A stretch of 64,000 nucleotides of DNA from a virus: IMG/VR virus record IMGVR_UViG_3300028837_000875, positions 24,572-88,571 of that record. One strand, 5' to 3'. The position numbers were made by a program, and so were the translations under genes. Of this stretch, positions 43,121 to 52,300 are shown one piece after another. Every line of letters starts with the position of its first letter. Position 1 is the stretch's first letter. The notes under the pieces are model-generated. The model saw only the letters and a program-made list of their open reading frames with translations. It was not told the DNA's origin and did not search any database.

Positions 43121-43860
43121 AAGCAATAACAATTGGATGCTCTCACTTTGGATTAGTATACAAGGGCATCAATTTCAATGACAGAATACATAAGTGCTTT
43201 GAGCAGATTTTTGACTATGCTCAAAAAGTTAAACCGGACATCATAATTTTTCTTGGTGATATTTTTCATAACATGGGCTATTCAATGGATGCCATGGTAT
43301 TGGTTATTCAATGGCTTCATAACTTTGATTCTCTTGGGTGCAGGATAGAAGTAGTGCAAGGCAACCATGATAAAAAGAAGTTCAGCAATGACGAGAAGGA
43401 TGTCTTTGATTTGCTTGAAGTTTTGAAGTTTGATAATATAATGATACGGCGTGGAAGGCTTTCTTTCTACGCAGTTAAAAAAGAAAAGCTTGCTTTCATT
43501 TTCATTCCATATCTTGATAAATCAGATTTGCCAGAAGAATATTCAAACGTTCAGAAGTATATTGATGATATGGCTGAGCTTGTTCTTGAAAAATTGAAGA
43601 GTAAATGGCAAGGATACAAAGCTTATGTCTTCAGTCATCTTTCAGTTGAAGGTGCAAAGACTGGTTCAGAGATTGAATTCATAAGCAGTTCAGATATAAG
43701 CGTGCCTAAATGCTTGATTAAATCTCAAGCAGTCAAGAAGATATTCAACGGACATATTCACTTGAAACAAGAAGTAGGAAAGGTAGTGATGCCAGGCTCG
43801 ATTGAATCTTTTCGTTTTGGTGAAGGAAGCGAAAGATTTTTCTTGGACATAGAGTTATGA
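43117..43860 (+). CDS. Mre11/SbcD-like nuclease subunit (phosphodiesterase domain)
   Basis: A 247-residue calcineurin-type phosphoesterase. Motifs are IGCSHFGL (motif I), FLGDIFHN (GDxxH), VVQGNHDKK (GNHD), YVFSHLS and IFNGHIHL (GHxH). In motif I the usual metal-binding Asp of DxH is Cys. The protein stops after the catalytic domain; the capping domain seems to be the next gene. It pairs with the Rad50-like gene to process DNA ends. Start overlaps the previous stop (ATGA). Confidence 0.8.
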   Translation: MKAITIGCSHFGLVYKGINFNDRIHKCFEQIFDYAQKVKPDIIIFLGDIFHNMGYSMDAMVLVIQWLHNFDSLGCRIEVVQGNHDKKKFSNDEKDVFDLLEVLKFDNIMIRRGRLSFYAVKKEKLAFIFIPYLDKSDLPEEYSNVQKYIDDMAELVLEKLKSKWQGYKAYVFSHLSVEGAKTGSEIEFISSSDISVPKCLIKSQAVKKIFNGHIHLKQEVGKVVMPGSIESFRFGEGSERFFLDIEL

Positions 43861-44240
43861 TTAAGTGGCAAAAAATCAAAGGAACAAAACTTGTTGAGTT
43901 AGGTTATGACTTGACTCGACATAAGGCAAAGATAATATTGCCGAAAGATATTTCTGGTAGTATCGTCAAAGTAAATTTTGTGCTATCTAAAGAGGACTAC
44001 AAACAGAGCAAGATAGATTCTATTATTGATTCATTGAAAAGTAAAAAGCCGGCATTAGTTTTCATCGGAAAGATTCAAGTCAAGGATGATAGGTTTGCAG
44101 AAGATGAAGAAAAGAGTTTGCCACTATCGTTAAGCAGAGAAGAGTTGATTAAAGAGTTTGCAAAACTTTTTGCTCCTGAAAGATTGAGAGCTAAAGTAAT
44201 TAAGACAGCCATGATTGTTTTGGAAAAGACAAATGCTTAA
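43857..44240 (+). CDS. Probable separate capping domain of the Mre11/SbcD homologue
   Basis: A 127-residue protein overlapping the nuclease gene by four bases (ATGA). Size, coupled start and mixed beta/alpha pattern (VKVNFVLSKEDYKQSK…KPALVFIGKIQVKDD) fit the C-terminal capping and Rad50-binding region that normally continues SbcD in one chain. Assigned by position and secondary-structure look, not by motif. Confidence 0.5.
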   Translation: MIKWQKIKGTKLVELGYDLTRHKAKIILPKDISGSIVKVNFVLSKEDYKQSKIDSIIDSLKSKKPALVFIGKIQVKDDRFAEDEEKSLPLSLSREELIKEFAKLFAPERLRAKVIKTAMIVLEKTNA

Positions 44241-44264
44241 AGATAAAATCAATGGAGCAACTTA

Positions 44265-46385
44265 ATGTTACGTTCACTCGAATTTGAATATTTCTTGTGC
44301 TTTGGTCCTAAGGTGACGCTAAGCTTTGGACCTGAGTTCAACGTGATGATAACAGGCAAATGGAAAGACCAAAAACATCGTTCTAATTGGTCAGGAAAAT
44401 CTTCATTGCTTGAAGTTATTAAGTTCTTGCTCTACGGAGAATCGAGAAGCAAGTATGTAAAAGATATTCCAAATGATAATTTTGATAAGCCGGCCAAAGT
44501 TTCAGGAGTAATAAATATTGATGGCAAAGAGCTTGAGATTTCAAGAGAAGTGCAAGGTGGAACTTCAAAGCTTGAAGTCAAAGGCTGGAGTTCAGTAGAC
44601 AAAAAAGTATTGCAAGCCAGATTGAATCGGCTTCTTGGTTATGACTATGATGATTTCATTTCTACTTGCTTCTTTAATCAAGGAGAGATTCATCAGTTCA
44701 TGGCAGCTAAGCCAGCAGAGAAGCTTGCGTTATTAGAAAAGTGGATGGAGATTCTCACATGGGATGAATGTGAGCAAGAAACAAAAGAGAGAAAAAAAGA
44801 AGTTGAGAGCAAGCTTGAAGAAATACAAGAAGCGATTGAGCAGTTACCAGAATTGAAATCAAATCTTCGAGAGACAAATGAGTCTATCGAAGAGACAGAG
44901 AATAAAATCAAAGAGGAGGAAGAGCAAGCAAAAAGGTTGCAAGATAAAGTTGATAACATGAGGTTCCGAATCGCAAGCAAAGGTTATGAAGATGAACTCA
45001 AGCAGAAGAAAGATGCAGAGAATGAATCTTTCAAGCTTGGAGAATTGAAACATGCTGAACAAGACTTAAAGCAAATCGAAAAAGACATCATGTCTAACGG
45101 TGAAGTCATAAGAGAAGCAACAAGCAACGCTCCTGAATTAAAGAAACTATATAATCGTAAGAGAGACATTTGGAGCAACGTAGAGCGATATGCAGCAAGG
45201 TTGACAGAATGTCAGAGGGACATTTCAACAGTTGAAGATAGGATAGATAAGATAGGAAGCGGCAAGCAGTGCCCGCTTGATGGAAAGTCTTGTGTTCGTA
45301 CTGATAGCATTCTTGATTATAAAAAAAAGCAAAGGCAAGAACTCAAGAAGCTTCAAGAGAAAGAGAAAACGATAAGTACCAAAAAGCGTTCACTTGAATC
45401 AGAGCATACAAAAGTAGAGTTTAGTATTTCTGATATGAGGGCAACAGCTAATCAAGCAGAGAAAGCAGAACTCAAAATTGAAACGCTTGAAGAGAAGCTT
45501 ACGGCAGCAAGCAAAAAGATTGAGCGTATAAAGCATCTCAATGCTGTTATCAAATCACTGAACACAAAGCTTGCAAAGAGTTCAAAGTCTGATTCGTTAG
45601 TCGATAAATTGAAAAAAGAACTTGAAGAGAAGCGGGAAGAATTGCAAGAGCTTCAAAGTGAAACCAAAGATAAGTATGAACGTCTTGGTGAATTAAAGAA
45701 TGAGCGAGAGCAGATAAGGACAAAGCTTAAAGAAGTAAAGTCAGGTGAGAAGCGAATGAGTTTATTGTTACAGCAAAAAGAGGTATTGACTTTCTGCTCA
45801 TTGATGTTTGGCAAAAGAGGAATCCGTTCTTCTCAGCTTAGAAGCAGGATTGAAAACATAGAACGAGAAACAAACTTAATTCTTGACGAGCTTGATTCAA
45901 AGCTTCAGATTGAAATACATACTGAGCGTGAGTTAGGTGCTTGGGAATCCTCTTGCATTTATTGCGGCAGGGACTTTCCAAAAGGTTATTCAAAGCGAAA
46001 ATGTGATGCGTGTAATAATTTCAGGAGGAAGAAACGCAAAGAAGAATTTGATATTAAGATAGTCAACAACGGAAGAACAAGGGGCTTCAATCAGGAATCA
46101 GGTGGAGTAAAAACACTTGTGTCATTAGCCATCAGATTATCTCTGGTGAAGCTCCGTCAAAGAATTACAGGCAAGTCAATTGATTTGCTTTTCCTTGACG
46201 AGATATACGGGATGCTTGATTCAGTTAACAGAGAACAAGTGTATAGGTTCTTGCTCGATTATGCAAAGAACAAACTCGGCTTCAAGCAGATATTCCAAAT
46301 CACTCATATAGATGATGGAAGAACTGAAGGTGATAAAATAGAAGTCATTAAGCGTAGAAGATTTTCGGAAGTAAATTGGGCATGA
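44265..46385 (+). CDS. Rad50/SbcC-like ATPase
   Basis: A 706-residue ABC-type ATPase with long coiled coils. The P-loop is altered: G31 is followed by an eight-residue insertion before SNWSGKSS (40-47). A coiled coil runs to the apex with C336-x6-C343 (CPLDGKSC) instead of the CxxC zinc hook. On the return arm a zinc ribbon (CIYCGRDF…CDACNNF, about 564-582) precedes the signature ESGGVKTL. Walker B is LLFLDEIYGMLD, with the ITHIDDG H-loop. It partners Mre11 in end processing and replication restart. Its stop overlaps the next ATG. Confidence 0.85.
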   Translation: MLRSLEFEYFLCFGPKVTLSFGPEFNVMITGKWKDQKHRSNWSGKSSLLEVIKFLLYGESRSKYVKDIPNDNFDKPAKVSGVINIDGKELEISREVQGGTSKLEVKGWSSVDKKVLQARLNRLLGYDYDDFISTCFFNQGEIHQFMAAKPAEKLALLEKWMEILTWDECEQETKERKKEVESKLEEIQEAIEQLPELKSNLRETNESIEETENKIKEEEEQAKRLQDKVDNMRFRIASKGYEDELKQKKDAENESFKLGELKHAEQDLKQIEKDIMSNGEVIREATSNAPELKKLYNRKRDIWSNVERYAARLTECQRDISTVEDRIDKIGSGKQCPLDGKSCVRTDSILDYKKKQRQELKKLQEKEKTISTKKRSLESEHTKVEFSISDMRATANQAEKAELKIETLEEKLTAASKKIERIKHLNAVIKSLNTKLAKSSKSDSLVDKLKKELEEKREELQELQSETKDKYERLGELKNEREQIRTKLKEVKSGEKRMSLLLQQKEVLTFCSLMFGKRGIRSSQLRSRIENIERETNLILDELDSKLQIEIHTERELGAWESSCIYCGRDFPKGYSKRKCDACNNFRRKKRKEEFDIKIVNNGRTRGFNQESGGVKTLVSLAIRLSLVKLRQRITGKSIDLLFLDEIYGMLDSVNREQVYRFLLDYAKNKLGFKQIFQITHIDDGRTEGDKIEVIKRRRFSEVNWA

Positions 46386-46681
46386 AAAAGAAACTGAGAA
46401 AGAAGAAAATAAAAACTGAAGTCGAAATATGGGAGCCGCTTAGTGATTGCGTGATGCTCTCTATTATAGATTCTCCTCCCGAATTACACAAGTGTAAAGT
46501 TTTGAAGGTTGGTCCAGGTATTCCAACCTATATGGGAACTATATATCCCACAGGAATAAAAGTTGGTGACATCGTATTGATAAGTCGTTATCCGCATATA
46601 GATTTGTTCAAAGGCAAGGAGCGTATTATATTAGTTAGAGCTACGAAAATTCTCGCGCTTTGCAAGAAAGTGAAATCATAA
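46382..46681 (+). CDS. GroES-like co-chaperonin
   Basis: A 99-residue protein starting in an ATGA overlap. The core 'VLKVGPGIP…GIKVGDIVLISRYPHIDLFKGKERIILVRATKILAL', in pieces, matches the GroES pattern (vvavGpG…vkvGDxVlf…g.e.lvl.e.dIla). The N-terminus is K-rich. It likely caps host GroEL for folding a phage protein, as T4 gp31 does. The mobile loop region appears to be PPELHK, shorter than in GroES. Confidence 0.65.
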   Translation: MKKKLRKKKIKTEVEIWEPLSDCVMLSIIDSPPELHKCKVLKVGPGIPTYMGTIYPTGIKVGDIVLISRYPHIDLFKGKERIILVRATKILALCKKVKS

Positions 46682-47265
46682 TGAAGATAAAGAAAATCAA
46701 AGTTGCAGCTTTTCCTAAAAAGAAATACACAGTTATTTATGCAGACCCACCCTGGCCATTTGGTAGTAGAACAAGAGGACCAAAAACTTCTGACCCATTT
46801 GTATCAATTGCTACTCATTATCCAACTATGAGCGTCAAAGAAATCTGTGCTCTGCCTATATCTCAAATCTCAAACAGCACGTGCGCTTGCCTCTTGTGGG
46901 TGCCTGATGCTTTTCTTGATGAAGGAATTCAAGCTCTTAAATCTTGGGGCTTTAAGTATAAAACAGTTGCGTTTGTTTGGTCTAAGATTACAAAGAACGG
47001 AAAGCAAGTTTGCAATAAAGCTCCTTACACAATGAAGAATTGTGAGTTGGTTTTGCTTGGCACTCGAGGACCAGTTACAAAGCTTATGAAAAAAAGAAAC
47101 GTAAGACAATTACAGATAGCAATCAGACCAAAGCAGCATAGCGCAAAACCAGACGAGATTAGAAACAAGATAGTAGAAATGTTTGGTAAGAGAGTCAAGC
47201 GGATTGAATTGTTTGCTCGAAAGAAATCTGAAGGCTGGGATTCGTGGGGCAATGAAATAAAATGA
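46681..47265 (+). CDS. MT-A70-type adenine methyltransferase
   Basis: A 194-residue methylase with the DPPW active-site motif in VIYADPPWPFGS, 'ACLLWVPDAFLDEG' and 'CELVLLGTRG' strands, and 'RPKQHSAKPDEIRNKIVEMFG' and 'RIELFARKKSEGWDSWG' near the end, as in phage members of the family. It is expected to make N6-methyladenine in DNA (or RNA), possibly to evade restriction. A TAATG overlap links it to the GroES-like gene. Confidence 0.85.
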   Translation: MKIKKIKVAAFPKKKYTVIYADPPWPFGSRTRGPKTSDPFVSIATHYPTMSVKEICALPISQISNSTCACLLWVPDAFLDEGIQALKSWGFKYKTVAFVWSKITKNGKQVCNKAPYTMKNCELVLLGTRGPVTKLMKKRNVRQLQIAIRPKQHSAKPDEIRNKIVEMFGKRVKRIELFARKKSEGWDSWGNEIK

Positions 47266-48197
47266 GTTCAACATACTCACATATTTTGATAGACGGGAAT
47301 AACTTAGCACGGAAGAATTTCTATACGCATAAAGAGCTAAGCACAGAGCTTAATGGAGAGACTCTAAAGACTGGTACGGCATTTGGATTCTTGACTTCTA
47401 TTGCTTCTCTTTCTAAACGTTGGTTAAAAGAAGATGGCTCTTTGATTATTGTTTGGGACCGTGGCTATACTCGCAAGTTAAAACTATTTCCTGATTATAA
47501 AAAAGAGAGGCGAGAGAATAGAGACGAAGAGGAGTATGAAGATTTCAGAAAGCAACGAGCATTGCTTGAACGTTTGCTCAAGCATACAAGATTTAGTTCT
47601 GCCTTTGCTGAAGGCGAGGAAGCTGATGACGTTATGGCTACATTGGCTTTGAACATGTTGATGCTCTCAGAAGATTTCAAAGTTCTGATAGTCAGTAGTG
47701 ATAGGGATATGCATCAACTCGTTAGCAGAAGAATACATCAAATGAATATTTCACGCACAGGCAAAGAGCAGATTCTAAAGCCAGCAGAAATAAAGAAAGC
47801 ATATAGCGTCACGCCAAAACAATATTTATTGATTCAGCTTATGTGCGGCGATAAAGGAGACGGTGTTCCTGGTGTTCATTTGATTGGACCCAAGACTGCA
47901 TTGAAAATAATTCAGGCATCGAGCAAAGAGGAGCTTCTTGATTTTTCAGTTTCAGAAGGACAGAAGATGCCGAAGGCTTTAATAGAATGGCTCAAGAAAA
48001 AAGGCAGAGATATTGATGAAGTGAAAAAGCTTTTCGGCATAACGTATAACGTTCTGAAGCTTGACGTCAACATTCCTCCAAGGGCATTAAGAGTCAAGCG
48101 TGGCAGGAGTAATGAGGATAGACTTGTTGATATGTTTGTTGAGCTTGAATTTATGTCATTGATTAAAGGCAGGAAGTTCAGGGAGTTCATAGCATGA
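47262..48197 (+). CDS. 5'-3' exonuclease (FEN family)
   Basis: A 311-residue nuclease. Metal-binding motifs are LIDGNNLARK, IVWDRGY, AEGEEADDVMATLA and IVSSDRDMHQLV, followed by a helix-hairpin-helix-like GDKGDGVPGVHLIGPKTAL. Related to T5 D15, T4 RNase H and the Pol I 5'-nuclease. Removes RNA primers and flaps at the phage fork. Overlaps the methylase by four bases. Confidence 0.85.
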   Translation: MSSTYSHILIDGNNLARKNFYTHKELSTELNGETLKTGTAFGFLTSIASLSKRWLKEDGSLIIVWDRGYTRKLKLFPDYKKERRENRDEEEYEDFRKQRALLERLLKHTRFSSAFAEGEEADDVMATLALNMLMLSEDFKVLIVSSDRDMHQLVSRRIHQMNISRTGKEQILKPAEIKKAYSVTPKQYLLIQLMCGDKGDGVPGVHLIGPKTALKIIQASSKEELLDFSVSEGQKMPKALIEWLKKKGRDIDEVKKLFGITYNVLKLDVNIPPRALRVKRGRSNEDRLVDMFVELEFMSLIKGRKFREFIA

Positions 48198-48829
48198 AGA
48201 AAAAAAGAATCAAGTTGACAGACAATCCTTGCTTCATTGGCTTGGACATGTCTATTAACGGAACTGGAATTTGCATCTTCAACAATGTGCAGAATATGGT
48301 TCACGTTGAGGTTGTTGAACCAAAACTTCTTGCAAGCTCTGATGTAGCAAAATGCGTCATAGGCAGATTAAGAATTTCTGACTTCAGTAGATACAGAGAG
48401 GTAGTCAATAGAATCATTCAACTCATTAAAGCATTTCAAGTCAAGGCAGTAGTAATTGAGAATTATGCTTTTGGTATCAGGAAGTCTAAATCTCTAACAA
48501 AACTTGGTGAGCTTGGCGGGATATTAAGAAATGCCTTGATTGATATGAGTATTCCTTTTACTGAGGTTACACCTAACTCAGCAAAGAAATTCATCAGCGG
48601 CAAAGGTGTATGTCCTGAACCTCTAATGCTTCTGAAGGTTGCAAAGAAATGGAAAGAGGAATTCGATTCAGTCAAGGATAGAAGAAAGATTGATGCAGCG
48701 ATAGCATATGGCCTTGGCAGAATTGCCTGGAACATATATTCTGAGAAATCAAAAATGAGTGATTTGCTTGAGTACGAAGTTGAAGTGTTAAAGAAGATTG
48801 CGAAGGATAAAGATGCCAAGGATAATTAA
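48194..48829 (+). CDS. RuvC-like Holliday junction resolvase
   Basis: A 211-residue RNase H-fold nuclease. Acidic motifs appear as FIGLDMSINGTGICIF (D), KAVVIENYAFG (E) and KIDAAIAYGLGRI (D), as in RuvC-type resolvases. It would resolve recombination branches before packaging. It overlaps both neighbours by a few bases. Confidence 0.75.
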   Translation: MKKKRIKLTDNPCFIGLDMSINGTGICIFNNVQNMVHVEVVEPKLLASSDVAKCVIGRLRISDFSRYREVVNRIIQLIKAFQVKAVVIENYAFGIRKSKSLTKLGELGGILRNALIDMSIPFTEVTPNSAKKFISGKGVCPEPLMLLKVAKKWKEEFDSVKDRRKIDAAIAYGLGRIAWNIYSEKSKMSDLLEYEVEVLKKIAKDKDAKDN

Positions 48830-49373
48830 AGCAACTTGGGATAATCTATATCACATGTGGAAAGACTGCAAGAGATGTGACTTGCATGAAAACCGCAGTC
48901 GAGTTGTCTTTGGCAAAGGTCCAAAGAAAGCGAAAATCTTTTTGATTGGTCAGGCTCCTGGAAAGACTGAAGATAAACTTGGAAAACCATTTGTAGGTTT
49001 GATGGGTAAACTGCTTAGAGAAATGATGGAAGCAATAGGAATGAGTCCTGATAGAATGTACATTTCTAATTCTGCGGCTTGTTATCCTCTTGCGGATGCA
49101 ATGCCCACAGTTCATCAAGTAAAAATGTGCTATCCAAGATTGAAGATGGAAATTGAGTTAGTAAAACCAAAATTCATTATCTATTGCGGAATGAGAGCCG
49201 CTACAATTTCTGGCTTGTGTGAAGAGTACGCAAGATTCTTTGAACAGTTCAAGACTTTATTTATGAATCATCCGGGTTCTATCAGAAGGGACTCGGGAAG
49301 AAAAGAAGATATAAGAAAGCAACTTCAATTTATTAAGGATGCTATCATAAGAGATGGAGGGAAAGTAGCGTGA
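48813..49373 (+). CDS. Uracil-DNA glycosylase family 4-like protein, copy 2
   Basis: A 186-residue protein. Cys pattern C-x2-C (DCKRCDLH) and C…C (SAACYPLADA…KMCYPRL) fits the 4Fe-4S cluster of family 4. Motif 1 is IGQAPGKTEDKLGKPFVG and the C-terminal HPGS replaces HPS/HPA. Closer to the canonical family than the 35868 copy. ATG 48813 follows GAAGGATAAAG. Confidence 0.85.
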   Translation: MPRIIKATWDNLYHMWKDCKRCDLHENRSRVVFGKGPKKAKIFLIGQAPGKTEDKLGKPFVGLMGKLLREMMEAIGMSPDRMYISNSAACYPLADAMPTVHQVKMCYPRLKMEIELVKPKFIIYCGMRAATISGLCEEYARFFEQFKTLFMNHPGSIRRDSGRKEDIRKQLQFIKDAIIRDGGKVA

Positions 49374-52300
49374 TAAAATTTCCGAAGCTTGGCTACAAGA
49401 TTACAGAGAATGCCTTGGCAGTTCTGAAAGAACGTTATCTTTTTAGAAATCCAGAAGGAGAGATAATCGAGAATCCATCAGAAATGTTTTGGCGCGTAGC
49501 TAAGTATGTTGCTTCAGTTGAAAAGACAAAAGCAAAAAGAATTAAATGGACTGAGATATTCTATGATTTGATGGCATCGGGTGATTTCATGCCGAACACA
49601 CCGACGTTGTTAAATTCAGGCAGAGAAAATCTTTCAGTCCTTGCTGGTTGCTTCGTCATAGAGGTCAACGATACTATTTACGGAGGACTTGATTCTATTT
49701 TTGGTTCAATAGAACTCATGGCATTGATTCATAAGATGGGTGGAGGAACTGGTTGCTCATTTCATAAGCTTCGCCCACATGGAGCACGCGTTACTTCTAC
49801 TGGTCATGTTGCTTCAGGACCGGTGTCCTTCATGCGCAACTTTGATGAAGCGATTGAAGCAATTCAGCAAGGTGGCATGAGACGTGGAGCACACATGTCA
49901 ATAATGAAAGTAGACCATCCAGACATCGAAGAATTTATTGAATGCAAGAATAAGTTGAATCAAAGAACAAAAGTTGTTCTTGATAGAATAACGAAAGCCT
50001 TGCATCTTGATTTGGATGGAGAGTTCAGAACAATAATCAAAGAAGCTATCATTCGTTCACAACTGACAAACATGAACATTTCAATATCATTGACTGCTGA
50101 ATTTAAACAAGCTTTGAAGAAAGGAACTTCATACGATATAGTAAGTCCTCAGACTGGCAAAGTAGTCAGACAAGAAAATGCAGGACGCATTTTTAATCTC
50201 ATGGCTCAGAATGCTTGGAAGTCAGGAGAGCCTGGCTTTATTGATTTAGAAAGAATCAATGCAGATAATACTTGTCCGCATCTTGGGGAAATATATTCAA
50301 CCAATCCTTGTGTAGTTGGAGATACTCCAGTTTCAACAGTAAATGAAGGACCTCAAATCTTTGAGGATTTAGTTGGTAGAGAAGTTTTGGTTTATGCTTA
50401 TGATAATAAGAGTAGTGAAATCAAAGTAAGTATGATGCGCAACATACGAAGAACTGGTAAAAACATTCCTATTATGAAATTGGTAATTGATAAAGGAACT
50501 GCTAATGGTATTTTGAGTCAAGATTATAATGGACGTTTTGAAGAACACAAATTGACTCCTGAACACAAACTGTATTTAAGAAACGGTTTAGAAGTGATGA
50601 TAAAGAACTTAGTTCCAGGAGACAGATTGTTTCCGCATCAAATTAAAGCAAGCGGAAGAGCGAGAGTAGTTATAAGAAATGGATTAGGCAAATATAAATC
50701 TCGCTCTCATTATGTAGCAGAATATAAGTTTGGGAGAAAGCTTAGAAATGATGAAGTAGTTCATCACAAAGATGGCAATGGCAGTAATGATAATCCTGAA
50801 AATCTTGAAATTGAAACTGATAGTTATCACAAATCACATCATTGTAGAGACTCAAATTTAAGTGGCATACGAAGTTTGAAAGGCTCTAAGAATCCAAACT
50901 TTAATCATATCAAAAAAGAGACATTGATATATTATGGATGTCTCTGTGTTTCTAAGTATGGAACTGTCAGAAACGGAAGTGTTTGGAATGAGTTCAGAAA
51001 AGAAGTTAGAGAAATTGAGTTGCCAGGAAGAGGAACTATTGAAAGGCTATTTGGCAGTTATCGTGAGTTTCAAGAAGCATGTATCTTATCTTCTGTTTTG
51101 ATTGAAAATCACAAAGTTGTTTCAGTTGAATACTGTGGCAAAGCAGATGTATTTAATGGAACTGTAGATAAGTATCACAACTATTTCATTGCGGATAGAA
51201 AGGCGCGTTCTGGGAATTTAGTTACAGGAATACTCAGTAAAAATTGTGGTGAACAGCCGTTGAGACCATTTGAGTCTTGCACGCTTGGTTCAATTGCTGT
51301 TTCAAGAATGGTTGAAAAGAAAAATGGACAGCTCAAATTTGACTATGTCAAGTTCAAAGAAAGAATTTATCAGGCCATACGCTTTCTTGATAACGTTCTT
51401 GATGCACAAAAGTATCCAGTGTCTGAGATAAAAGAAGAATCACAACGTACTCGTAAGATAGGCCTTGGAGTTATGGGTTTTGCAGATTTGCTAATTAAGT
51501 TTGGCATTCCGTATGGCTCTCAAGATTGTATTGATTTGATTCATGTGATGATGTCTAAGTTTGAGATACAGACTCGTCGAGCTTCAATAGACCTTGCAAG
51601 AGAAAAAGGAAAGTTTCCAGCTTGGAAAAAATCGACTTATGGCAAACAAGGATTGCCGATGCGCAATGCAATGCGGACAACAATAGCGCCAACAGGTTCA
51701 ATCTCTGGGATAGCTGGAGTTTCGTTTGGCATTGAACCGCTTTATGGTTTATCTTTCACTCGTAGAATCTTGGACGGTAAAACATTTGTTGAAGTTTCAG
51801 AGGTTGCAAAAGAAGCATTGAAGCGCAAACATTGTTGGAGTGAAAGAGCAGAGCAAACGATTCGTGAAGATGGTACACTAAATAATTGTGAATGGATTCC
51901 TCCTGATATTAGAATGGCATTCAAGACAGCACACGAGATAAATCCCGAAGAGCACTTAATAGTTCAAGCAGCGTTTCAGAAATATATTGATAATGCTGTT
52001 TCCAAAACAATCAATCTTCCAAACTCTGCTACTGTTGAGGATGTCAACAATATATTCAGGAGAGCAATTGAATTGAAGTGCAAAGGCATCACTGTATATC
52101 GTGATGCTTCAAGAGAAGAACAAGTTCTAACTACAGGAAAAGCAAAGTTTCAATCAATTAGAGAAGTTAGAAAGAGACCAAGAAAGCTTAATGGAACAAC
52201 CTACGAAAAGCAAGTTGGAGAATGCGGCAAGCTTTTTGTAATAGTCAATTCAGATAAAGATGGTTATCCATTTGAGATTTTCATTGAGGCTGGAAAATCG

